Below are positions 7,887 to 15,905 of a DNA stretch of 15,905 nucleotides, one piece after another. Position 1 is the first letter of the stretch. Each line of letters starts with the position of its first letter. The stretch spans positions 5,771 to 21,675 of the forward strand of contig UZAN01041522.1 of assembly GCA_900618425.1 (NCBI GenBank), in the 5' to 3' direction. Below the pieces are notes generated by a model. That model searched no databases. It was not told the origin of the DNA and saw nothing but the letters and a program-made list of their open reading frames with translations. Made by a program: the position numbers and the translations under genes. The DNA is from Echinostoma caproni (lineage: Eukaryota; Platyhelminthes; Trematoda; Plagiorchiida; Echinostomatidae).

Positions 7887-8154
7887 GTAGTTTAGTGGAT
7901 AACTGATTACCTGAATGTATAGCTACCGATGTGTGCTTATGTAAAAATACCACTTGGTTTCCTAATTCCACTGCATTTCCCCGTCGTTGACTCGAACCTT
8001 CTTTATTAGATACCTTTCTTCAAGTGATATACTGTTTCTTTTTTGATCATTGCTTTCAGTAAAGTATTCAATTAATAACCCATAGGCCTATCATATTCAA
8101 GTGCTATCATCAGAAAGCCTCATTGAGCGATGAGATTTACCTTTTTTGAATGTA
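7887..8154 (-). repeat. LINE/SINE tail repeat, copy 1
   Basis: Matches 8660-8926 along its whole length in the same orientation, with roughly one difference in five bases by eye. On the minus strand it ends TTATCCACTAAACTAC, taken as the shared 3' terminus, and directly continues from the RT fragment at 8155-8656. On the plus strand TAGTTTAGTGG (7888-7898) fits a box A consensus, and on the minus strand GTTCGAGTC fits box B, but the two are on opposite strands, so this is not a simple tRNA head. Confidence 0.85.
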
Positions 8155-8656
8155 GGTCCTGAAACAGTTTACAGAACAACTTGAGTCGTCTTGAACAATG
8201 AGACCACGATCATTCTCATTCGAGACATACGCAATTTGTTGATATCCTAGGAAGTACGAAAACCGAGTTTTGTGAAGAAGAGATACGATCATATATTTTG
8301 TTCCATTGAATTAGATGTCGTTTTCGATCGATCATTTGTAAGCAGCATTAAATGTTCTCTGAAGTGCCAGCGAGTTCTCGGATTTTGTCAGTGTTTTTCA
8401 TATTTTTGCATCATCTGCAAACATTAACGTTTGTGGCCCCAGAAGTTCCTTTAGGTAGTTTAAAAAAACCCAGAAAATGTTGAGGGCCAAGCACGGATCC
8501 CTGTGGAACTCCTCGGGCTACGCTGATAGGATCAGAAATTGACCCAGAAACCCGAACTGTCATGGGGCGTTGTTGAAGAAATTCTTCCATCTCACCCAGT
8601 GCAAATCCCCGAATTTCATAATTCTGTAGTTTCCTCAGCAGTATTTTGTGGTTCAC
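8155..8656 (-). pseudogene. LINE reverse transcriptase fragment (CR1/jockey-like)
   Basis: Part of the reverse transcriptase of a non-LTR retrotransposon. On the minus strand it begins VNHKILLRKLQNYEIRG (from 8656), has VRVSGSISDPISVA then RGVPQGSVLGP (8483-8515), and in another frame FADDAKI (8401-8421), the catalytic Asp-Asp box. This is followed by KTLTKSENSLALQRTFNAA and later GLIVQDDSSCS, which matches the LGVIVQDDL-type motif after the palm. At least two frameshifts and a TGA where Trp is expected after FADDAKI show it is dead. It is 5'-truncated at 8656: the conserved AFD motif that normally precedes VNH is missing. The clade call is from motif style only. Confidence 0.85.
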
Positions 8657-8659
8657 TCG

Positions 8660-8926
8660 GTAGTTTAGTGGATAAGTAACTACCTGAAGTTACAGCTCCC
8701 GTTGTGTGCTTGTGTAAAAACACCGACTATTTTCCTAATTCTACCGAATTTTCCCGTCACTGACTTGAACCTTCTTTAGTAGATACTTTTCATCAAGTGA
8801 TTTACTGTTTATTTTTTAATCATCGTTTTCAATAAAATATTCAATCGATAAACTATAAGTCTATTGTATTCAAATGCTATCATTAGAAAGCCTCATTGAG
8901 CGATGAGATTTACCTTTTTGAATGTA
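8660..8926 (-). repeat. LINE/SINE tail repeat, copy 2
   Basis: Second copy of the 7887-8154 repeat. Its minus-strand 3' terminus lies four bases before the 5' truncation point of the RT fragment. Homology to copy 1 stops at GAATGTA (8920-8926), exactly where the RT section of copy 1 begins. No RT sequence follows on the far side. Confidence 0.85.
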
Positions 8927-9389
8927 ATTCACAATACCAAATATCTAGTGTCAGTCAACTGTGGACAACAGCACGGTAAGTTTGAAGATCTGAGTAGCTT
9001 CCACTGAGTGTTTTTATTCGTACCCACTGAATGTTTTGCAGACTTCCGTAATCCGATCAATAGTTAACAATGTTTCCTATCAGCGTGACCTAGTTCACCA
9101 TCTCCCACTCTATTGCACATCCACAGATATCCACCCAAGATCGGCAGTGGGAGAAGCAATGTCCCATCAAATTGTTTTTGCTCTCAAAACGATAAGTGAG
9201 ACCACCATCCTCACATCTCATGGGTTCTTGATATCCTCTCCTCCGTGAAAAGAGAATGCTATAGGTGACATATCACCGTCCAGTTTGGAACATTCAATCC
9301 TCTTGGTAGATGATATTCTTCGTGAATTCTGCCATTTGGTAATTGAGTTTGGTTGGTGCCAGTGACTCCGCTTTGCTCACTTCTGCCAG
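8927..9389. other. Upstream of the first recognised exon, nothing firm
   Basis: Contains good isolated splice-like strings: a GTAAGT donor at 8978-8983 and an acceptor ending TTTTGCAG near 9040. It also holds a plus-strand open frame at 9036-9248 with no recognisable domain. None could be tied to the coiled-coil frame. The section ends in a polypyrimidine tract and CAG at 9387-9389. Confidence 0.4.
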
Positions 9390-9501
9390 GAACGAAAGCG
9401 GTTATGCGTGGAACAGCTGTTTGAAACGGAAACCATAAAGTTGTGTGCGATCAAGCATAAAATTGTCGAATTCAAACAATTCAAGGTGCATGAGCTTCGA
9501 G
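9390..9501 (+). CDS. Coiled-coil gene, exon a (partial gene, 5' end not seen)
   Basis: First recognised exon of a spliced plus-strand gene. The acceptor is a clear pyrimidine tract ending TTCTGCCAG. The exon opens in phase 0 and reads ERKRLCVEQLFETETIKLCA, then IKHKIVEFKQFKVHELR, with regularly spaced hydrophobic and charged residues. It ends in phase 1 at CGAG/GTCGGT. In this frame a TGA is reached at 9532-9534, so either a 43-nt intron (9502-9544) is removed or there is a 1-base frameshift. The intron model joins in phase with exon b. The start codon and earlier exons were not found, and the nearest 1.5 kb upstream is LINE debris. Confidence 0.6.
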
Positions 9502-9544
9502 GTCGGTTTGCCCAATTAGAAACTTCTAATTGATGGTGTTGCAG

Positions 9545-9680
9545 AGAAAAGACAGAAAGTTCAACAGATGAATGAAGGGGAAATCGCAGAACATAAAGCG
9601 AACTTGGAGAAACTACTCGCGGAGATCGATGCACTTCAGGCCACGTCGGACAGATTAACCAAGGAATTGTCCGACTTGAG
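9545..9680 (+). CDS. Coiled-coil gene, exon b (CCDC39-like?)
   Basis: Follows an acceptor GTGTTGCAG and ends at a donor TTGAG/GTGAAC. It enters in phase 1 and leaves in phase 2, encoding KRQKVQQMNEGEIAEHKANL, then EKLLAEIDALQATSDRLTKE, then LSDLR. The pattern is classic long coiled coil with no Pro and no Gly after the first turn. EIDALQATSDRLTKELSDLR resembles, from memory, a segment of the axonemal ruler protein CCDC39 at about 9 of 20 positions. CCDC39, with CCDC40, sets the 96-nm repeat of motile cilia, which would suit a ciliated flatworm. The resemblance is unverified, and coiled coils match each other easily. Confidence 0.7.
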
Positions 9681-10080
9681 GTGAACAATTTTTCAACGTG
9701 TATACAATTTTATTTTCGGGACAATGGTGACTTTGTTATGAGATGTAAATTTTTGATACATAATCAGGGACACCATGAAACTTGTTTCAAGCCTAGCGAG
9801 TTTCATCGATTTTCCAGCACATCTAAAGTCCCCGAGGTTGTATTATGTAAAATCAACCCAAGATTCATGTAAAGGTTAGAAACAGAAAAATTCGTCTGTA
9901 CACACTTGTTACAGTTCTTGACATGGATGAAATGTAAACACTTTTCTTGGTGAGTTTATGTTAAACATATTTATTTAGCGTACAAGCATTCCCAACGCAC
10001 CGGTGTACACATATATTTAAATTGGTACCTTTACACTGAAATTTATGTTCAAACTAATGTAGATGAGTGGAACATTACAG

Positions 10081-10213
10081 GATGAAGGAAGCTCGCTTGG
10101 TGGCCGAGAACGAGAAGAGAATTATCGACCTGAATCACTGTTTATCGACCAAGGCTCAGCGGCAAGCCCATTTAAACGATCTCCGGGAAAACGCCCATGA
10201 AGCAAACACAAAG
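10081..10213 (+). CDS. Coiled-coil gene, exon c
   Basis: The acceptor is ACATTACAG/G. Two earlier AGs (10062 and 10067) either hit a TGA at once or shift into a non-helical frame, so 10081 is chosen. The leading G completes the AGG codon begun in exon b, then the frame reads MKEARLVAENEKRIIDLNHC, LSTKAQRQAHLNDLRENAHE, ANTK and stops in phase 0 at AAG/GTGATG. The intron before it is 400 nt. Helical and highly charged throughout, continuous with exon b. The Met at its start is internal, not an initiation codon. Confidence 0.7.
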
Positions 10214-10477
10214 GTGATGCGCAATTTATATCCGCCTTATTCTCTCTCTTATTTCGACCCTTTACTTTCAAACTGTTTTTGTTTAATTTTCCGAAACCGT
10301 TTTGATATAATTTACCTATACATCAGTGCTTCGTCAACTCCTGGTGTAGACTGCAGTGAAAACTCCAGAGATTGTTATTCCGGTATCAGATACTCATGAT
10401 CCGATTCAGGGGAAAGCAATTTCGACAACAAATGCTTCCATGCTTCCCATTTATTGGATTGCATTGTGACAGAATGG

Positions 10478-10538
10478 TAGCCAAGTGGTATAAACTTAAT
10501 CACATTGGCCTGGAGTTATCTCTGCCAGTTCCAACTCC
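10478..10538 (+). repeat. tRNA-like A/B boxes, probable SINE relic
   Basis: TAGCCAAGTGG (10478-10488) matches the box A consensus. AGTTCCAACTCC (10527-10538) is a one-mismatch box B about 50 nt on. No cloverleaf could be folded by eye, so this is treated as a degraded tRNA-derived SINE. Confidence 0.4.
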
Positions 10539-10639
10539 AATTCCATGTAATCCCTTAAACGTTGGCCTCTCGTCTGCTGAAAGTTAGCGGGACAATTGTA
10601 GGCCAAATAAAGAACTGTAAAAAGATTATTTCAGACACA

Positions 10640-10691
10640 ATGTTTTGGTTAGTTCATTGGATTTGGGTCTTGTTAATCATATTTCTCGGAG
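10640..10691 (+). other. Possible signal-peptide first exon
   Basis: An ATG with A at -3 opens MFWLVHWIWVLLIIFLG, a hydrophobic run of signal-peptide length, and meets a strong donor GGAG/GTAAGA at 10691/10692. Without splicing the frame continues about 32 more residues to a stop near 10787. Secreted-protein genes of flukes often start with such an exon, but no second exon was identified and hydrophobic runs arise easily in AT-rich DNA. Confidence 0.25.
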
Positions 10692-12987
10692 GTAAGAGAA
10701 GCGTTGATTCCATGTCGAGAATTTTTCAATTTGAAGCCTATCAGGAACACAGAAAGTACGTAATGCTGACAAGGCCCCAGGTTGCGTAGGCCACGGCGAC
10801 TGAATTTTCTTGGGTAGTTCACAACCGAAGTCTTCGATTAGCCAAAGCCTGACCTACAAGGCAGCGGGGCGGTGTGGGAAAACCAAAATCCACTGGGGGC
10901 CATTGTCCAGTTCACCGGATCATACGATTTTTAGACGAGATCAAACGCCCAAAGAGCCCAATTCACCTCGATGCCCAATTGAGCCGGTGACCACTGCCAC
11001 AAACGGGAACATGTGTGTGTGGTTTGTGCGTCTCTTCTTGGTTGGCTGAGAATCACATCATAAAGATTATTGTACGTGATTTGTTTAGTACACACTCTGA
11101 ACGCAGACGTGTGTCAAAAACATACACGCGAGGCCTCAATAAGTATCTTGATCAACTTTTCAGAAAAGGGGAAATGGTCCCAATGGTGTTTTTTGACATA
11201 TCGTACCTCACTGTCAAGTCAACAAATCGATTTTATTATCTCCTTGGGGATACATTGCTCATTTGCTTCAAAATCACTGTTTACTATAGTAAAATGGGAA
11301 GTTAGAGAGAAACGGTAGAGAAGAAAAGCGTAAAGAAACCCTGTACACACATAAACGACTAAGCGAATTCAGCCGGGGCTTTCAATGATGAAATGATTGT
11401 TAGTAAGAATCTGTGCAATGTACGGTATTAAAGAGGACATGTGTGTTATTGTGCATGCTGGTTGTGCTTTTGCTTGAATGAAAAGGATGATGCAAAGATG
11501 CATTTGCTAAAATCTGAATAAAGAGGGTGAGTTGGATCAAACAGTATTCTGGAAGAAAGCTTCTTGCAAGCATTAATGTGGTGTGAAATTGAAAGGCATA
11601 CAATATGTTCGCGAGACATGCCACCGTGTTAACACAGATGATTGATGGACCCGCGTATGAGTCTGCAGTCATTGATAAGAAGACCGTGCTAGGTAAATGG
11701 GATCCATGAAGCCAGTAGTGAAGGATGCAAGAGAAGACAAAACGGTTTACTGAGTAGTTTAGGGTACATATCACTTTAAAATGGACAGCGTAAAACGTTC
11801 GTTTCCTGACTTTGGGAAATGTCTCGGTGACATGAGTAAACCATGAAAGGTCACGGGAAGTGGCAACTCCGAGCTATTTGATGAAGTACTTTCATAAACT
11901 TGTGTTTGGTTGATAACGACACTCTGGCTAGGATTCATTAGATTACTGTATTCGTCACTCTTTAGCAATGAAATTAAAACATCTGTAGACCGGAAGGGAT
12001 GCATACACAGGTTGCAATGGACAGGCAGTTGGGAAGCCTTGGAACGTTACGCATGAGTTCAGGGTCCTTGCAGGACTATGGGAAATTCATGCTATACACA
12101 ACATTATCCGCATATTTAATAAGTATACACCCTAAGAATCCCATTTATTCTGAACCGGTCAGAGGTGGTTCTTATCCAGGATTGGTTTCTAGCAAAAAGA
12201 ACTAATTATGAAAGCTCCAAGAAAATAACGCGTCATCAAAGATGCTGTGGTGAATGGAAAAGGAATGCTGATTTAAAACTTGTTTATTCCGCATGCCAGT
12301 GTCAGCTTTGTGGACTCTTCCGCCGCTCCGCTACCAAAGTCAACGAAGGTTGGTTTGAGGGCTGTAGTCAGAGCATGCAGCAGACCACTAGATAGTCGTA
12401 CAATTTCTTTGATTGATTTATCCATTGTAAGGGTAGGTATCTGGGTGGTCGGATTACAGACCTATTGGACGTGACTCATTTCTAGTTCGTCTTATTGCCT
12501 AATCGAGCCGGAGACAGTGTTTTCAGAAGTTATTGAGAATTGATCAAAATTTTTACTTCATAGGTATAAAAGATTCGCAAAGACGGAGAGGATTCTACAC
12601 ACTCCTCGGATGAAAAGTAACCTGGATCGAGATATTTCATGAGATATTTCTGGATTGATGAAAACTCATACTTAATGAGGAGCAAAATTACAAATCAACC
12701 AAAAGTTGAATTTTCTAACCATATCAACCACAACTTGGTTACGAGTTGATCAGCCGTTGCTAATTGACACAGATAAGTGTTGAAAAAAATGCAGATTTGT
12801 TGAATGAATCCATGGAATATGTTATGGTTCTTCTCCACACTTCCTCCTCTATGAATCAAATGGTATCGGAAAAAACAGATATTGTTTGACAAAGGTTCCG
12901 ATCAAAGTACAATGTTACGGAAGGAATTTCCGATGATCCCAAAACAGACTATCTATTCGTCTCTCTCGCTTTCTCTTTGAATGCTAG

Positions 12988-13086
12988 TGCGATGAAGTGT
13001 CAGCCAACGTGAACAAAATCAATGATGCATTGAACAAGGAGCGGATCGAAAAGCGTCGCCGTATTGTTAAAATAGAATCAGATCTG
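12988..13086 (+). CDS. Coiled-coil gene, exon d (gene continues beyond)
   Basis: A long pyrimidine-rich tract (CTCTCTCGCTTTCTCTTTGA) leads to GCTAG. The 99-nt exon, phase 0 at both ends, encodes CDEVSANVNKINDALNKERI, then EKRRRIVKIESDL, and ends at a near-perfect donor CTG/GTGAGT. Its phase fits exon c exactly and the heptad character continues, which is why it is assigned to the same gene despite the 2,774-nt intron. Readthrough into the intron meets a stop only at 13276-13278, but the strong donor favours splicing at 13086. The next exon was not recognised in the remaining 2.8 kb. Confidence 0.7.
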
Positions 13087-14300
13087 GTGAGTTCAAATAA
13101 AGATAGATTGATGGCTATTGATCGGGCACTATTTATGCTCCCAAGAAATTGCTCGTGTTTCTGCCTGGTTTTCAGAGTGGATGTATACCTAGCAGTGAGA
13201 TGCAGTTCTCAAGGCCCAGTAACCCTAGGTATCCGTGTACAGTATGGCTCTATTAAAAGTATATTACAGAATTTGTGACCAACCACCTTTCCTCACTTCA
13301 AATGACGACAATTATGTTCATTAAAATATATCTGCTGCATCCCGTTTGTTAGGGTTAACAACCATGTAGTGAATTGCGCAGTGTATCTATCTGCAGTAGA
13401 AATACATGCAGCCAGTCCATGGGCCTAGTTGTAGGCAGGCAGGTAGGCTAGCAACGGGTACATGCGTTACATAACACCCGAAAGAGATCAAGCGGGGCAT
13501 TTGAAAGGTCAACAAATCAATCTGCGCAGAAATTCTGGTACTAACCCTTGGTTGGCTGGAGCGGATCGATACTTAAACAGAATAATTCCGCTGATGTGCG
13601 TGCGTGTGTGGCAGCAAGCAGTATCGATCAATCAATCCGTCCACAGACATGCATGGAGAATTTATCAACTATTTTCAGACCACAACAGTATCCAAAGCTT
13701 GAAACACCCTCAAATAAAAGTCCGCAACTATCAGTTTCAGTGTTTATAACCCTCAACCTTTCACTTTCTCGTAGGTATTCTGGTTGGTGTATTTTGGGTA
13801 GCCTATACGGAGGAATGAGTAAAAGGAGTAAGTAGAAAGTCAGGAGTTAATGTCAAAGTGAAAATAGGGTACTCAGCGAGACTAAGGTTGCAAGAATATT
13901 GAGTGGATAAAATAGCACCACAGCTTACGAAGCTCAGCCACATTACTTAGTATTACTAACCATCGATGACGCCGATCCCGAGGTCCTCAACCGGAAAGTT
14001 TAAAGTGACCTATCCTGCGAATCTCATGGTCGAAGTTTTCAAATCTCCATGCTAGATTATTTTGACCACGTTTAACCTTCTTTCACTCACTACCTGACCT
14101 AGTAAACATAGCACGTCAGAGCAATCCGTTTGCTGACATACATAAAACACCCCAGCCAAGGTGGTCCATGAAGATCGAGCACTTGCTTCAATGTACCACC
14201 TAAATTAACTAAAACTCTTCATCTAGCCAAAAGTATCCAACAATCATTAATTTATTGATTTGCGTTACAAGAACCACGTACCCGCTGTTGTCACTTATAG
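13087..14300. other. Intronic or intergenic stretch, nothing recognised
   Basis: Two overlapping plus-strand open frames at 13462-13835 have no domain, and neither resembles the coiled-coil exons. Short GGCAG/GGTAG repeats occur near 13432-13450. No transposon protein was seen. Confidence 0.4.
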
Positions 14301-14400
14301 ATGGGTGTATAGAAGTAGTGACTAGTGTTATGTAGGTTCAATTCCGTCGCCTAAGGGCACGTGATATGCCTGCGTCACAGAAACTAGCGAGTGAATGATT
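14300..14400 (+). repeat. Segment with a perfect tRNA box B, possible SINE
   Basis: GGTTCAATTCC (14335-14345) is a perfect box B. The candidate box A around 14298-14308 is weak, so a tRNA-derived origin is only suggested. Confidence 0.3.
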
Positions 14401-15905
14401 AACTTGTACTGGACACAACACAACTCATTGTTCGTTCGGATAATGAACAGCTAGAAATGCATTCCTTTGGGTACATCACGCGTTGATCTCAAGATTGATT
14501 CATTGCAGATATTCGTTACTCAAATAATACAGCAGTACTATTGCACTGTGGCACGCTATCTAGAATAATTTGTTCAGATCAGCCCTGGTGAACATTTTAC
14601 GCCTACCAAGTAACTGCACACCAAATCCTTTTTATTAACCACATTTCTTGACTTCTGTCTATTGATTCAAAAGACTAATAAATATTTGCTCTTCCTATCT
14701 TCGAATTGCAGACATGCTTCCTCCTTCAGTTTCATAGAAACCAAATTTCGTTCTGTTTCAATTCACATTTGACCCANGAGATTAACTTTGATAAGAGCCA
14801 AACCGGGTCCACAATAGTTCATATCGGTATGGTTGACTAGATGACTTGAGGACTGTGAAAACTGGTCAGAGTGTGAAGAATGGCTTATCCGAAAAGCCGG
14901 TCTAATCGGCCACTCGTTAGTCAAGTAAGTATTATGCTTGTGTTCTATCTATGAAATCTGGGGTTGAATGGTCAGTCAGGTCGAAGAATTTGTGCTACTG
15001 ATGAGACCCAACCAGGCCGAAACAGTTGTACACCATTTCTTAGTTATCTAGTTCGTCCTTTATTTGCTGTGCTCAAACCAGCATGATCCAATACTCCACC
15101 ATCATGTACCAAATCAATTCCGCCAATGTTATTTTCTTCAAGGCTACCTACAAATCTCAAGACTCTTGTGATAATGATCAAAATGAAACAAAAGATCATC
15201 ATATTAATGAGTGTTTTACAACTCTTTTTTGGTTATAGACAAATATTACAAACCAAACAAAGGTACAAGAACGAAAAAACACGGAGCTCATGGGGTCAGT
15301 CGACAAATCGTTAAACAAATATCTACGATCTTCATTTATTTTATCATTCTTTTGACTCGCAGTTTAAACAGTAAATAAAAAAAGATTTAAAAGGGCTAGG
15401 GACATGAAATGTTATGTCGTTTGGTTTGTATAAACACATATGCCGTTCAAAACCCGTGCACAGCACAGCCGTCCCCATTGAGTCCTATTGGAGCACTATC
15501 CGAGTTCGATTGCACCCAAAAAGGGAGTCTTGAAATGGGACTTCAATAGGACTCGGGTTTGATCCGAATGGGGAGGGGAATCACCGTGACGACTGTTTTA
15601 TACTTTAATATCCAAATATAATAATGATCCCACTAAACGCATACCCACTTTAGCTAATTTGTAACTGATATTTGTACGCAAATCTTGGTTTCTTAAACCC
15701 ATTCGAAACCTGTGTAAATGCAACGACTCATTTCCTATCGTACTCTGTATAATCGTTCTGTTTCATGCACCCAGTTCCCTTCAACATTTTCATGAGAGCA
15801 AGAAGAGGCCTCGTGTTGAATTCAACTATATCGTGGTTATCTGATTAGCTACGTATACACATTCGGATCCCAAAGGCCAAAGGTCAAAGTGTCGAACCAA
15901 ATTGA
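14401..15905. other. Right end of the window, little recognised
   Basis: AT-rich DNA with one N (14777). A good-looking acceptor (TTCGAATTGCAG at 14700-14711) leads into a frame that stops after eight codons. The open frame at 15126-15314 shows no domain. An imperfect hairpin lies at 15473-15573. Confidence 0.4.
15473..15573. repeat. Imperfect inverted repeat
   Basis: CCCCATT plus GAGTCCTATTG (15473-15490) pairs with CAATAGGACTC (15544-15554) and AATGGGG (15567-15573). The right arm carries a 12-nt interruption. This could be a small foldback element or SINE piece. Confidence 0.6.

Larger units (their letters stand above)
10214..12987. other. Large intron of the coiled-coil gene
   Basis: A 2,774-nt interval beginning GTGATG and ending GCTAG. 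It contains a tRNA-like A/B box pair (10478-10538), a possible signal-peptide exon (10640-10691) and a relatively GC-rich block at about 10770-11000 that resembles repeat DNA but was not classified. Several open frames of 60-124 codons on both strands have no recognisable domain, including one on the minus strand at 11400-11774. Confidence 0.5.

Noticed and set aside
8950..8977. A 27-nt micro-exon before a GTAAGT donor
   Set aside because: The donor is good, but the acceptor is weak and nine residues give no way to tie it to the coiled-coil gene.
9036..9248. Possible exon after a TTTTGCAG acceptor
   Set aside because: No coiled-coil character and no recognised family. It runs open through a weak donor region and phase could not be tested.
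9377..9688. 103-codon open frame on minus
   Set aside because: Antisense to the two coiled-coil exons, which have splice sites and heptad pattern on the plus strand.
11400..11774. 124-codon open frame on minus
   Set aside because: The longest frame in the intron, but it shows no motif, and the opposite strand and neighbours show no coding support.
15232..15264. Micro-exon after GGTTATAG ending AAAG/GTACAA
   Set aside because: Encodes eight Asn/Thr/Lys residues only; splice strings of this quality are common in AT-rich DNA.

Overview
This window looks like a repeat-rich, AT-leaning animal nuclear genome, most likely a flatworm and probably a trematode fluke. That assignment is inference. It rests on short coding exons separated by GT/AG introns of very different length, the absence of any bacterial operon layout, and a mixture of CsRn1/Boudicca-like Ty3/gypsy, CR1/jockey-like LINE, Tigger-like DNA transposon and tRNA-derived SINE debris. 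Two single N bases (1142, 14777) mark it as a draft assembly.

Layout. 1-1488: intergenic DNA with two (AT)n tracts and a tRNA-derived SINE-like segment on the minus strand (about 1090-1180). 1489-2930: a decayed minus-strand Ty3/gypsy remnant, made of a probable 541-bp 3' LTR (1489-2029) and an integrase fragment (2149-2930) that still shows an exact D-35-E spacing but carries stops and frameshifts. 2931-4327: nothing firmly coding. 4328-7703: a complete but dead Tigger/pogo-type DNA transposon with recognisable terminal inverted repeats, TA target duplications, clustered TGTCGCA motifs and a broken transposase on the plus strand. The transposase is interrupted by a 356-bp tRNA-derived SINE flanked by a perfect 17-bp target-site duplication. 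7887-8926: a minus-strand LINE reverse-transcriptase fragment sandwiched between two roughly 268-bp direct repeats, best read as two head-to-tail LINE copies sharing one 3' end. 9390-13086: the one segment that looks like a real host gene, consisting of four spliced plus-strand exons that join in compatible phase into a roughly 160-residue heptad-rich coiled coil. Its middle resembles, from memory, the axonemal protein CCDC39. 13087-15905: intronic or intergenic DNA with a tRNA-like B box and an imperfect hairpin.

The host gene and the mobile elements are not functionally linked. The gene starts outside the window or in exons not recognised here, and continues past 13086. The elements are inserted around and upstream of its exons. 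No RNA gene of confident identity, no CRISPR array and no obviously new defence or metabolic system was found. The points most worth checking are the SINE-in-Tigger nesting with its crossing inverted repeats, the tandem LINE tails, the 43-nt intron (or 1-bp frameshift) in the coiled-coil gene, and a possible signal-peptide exon nested in its large intron.
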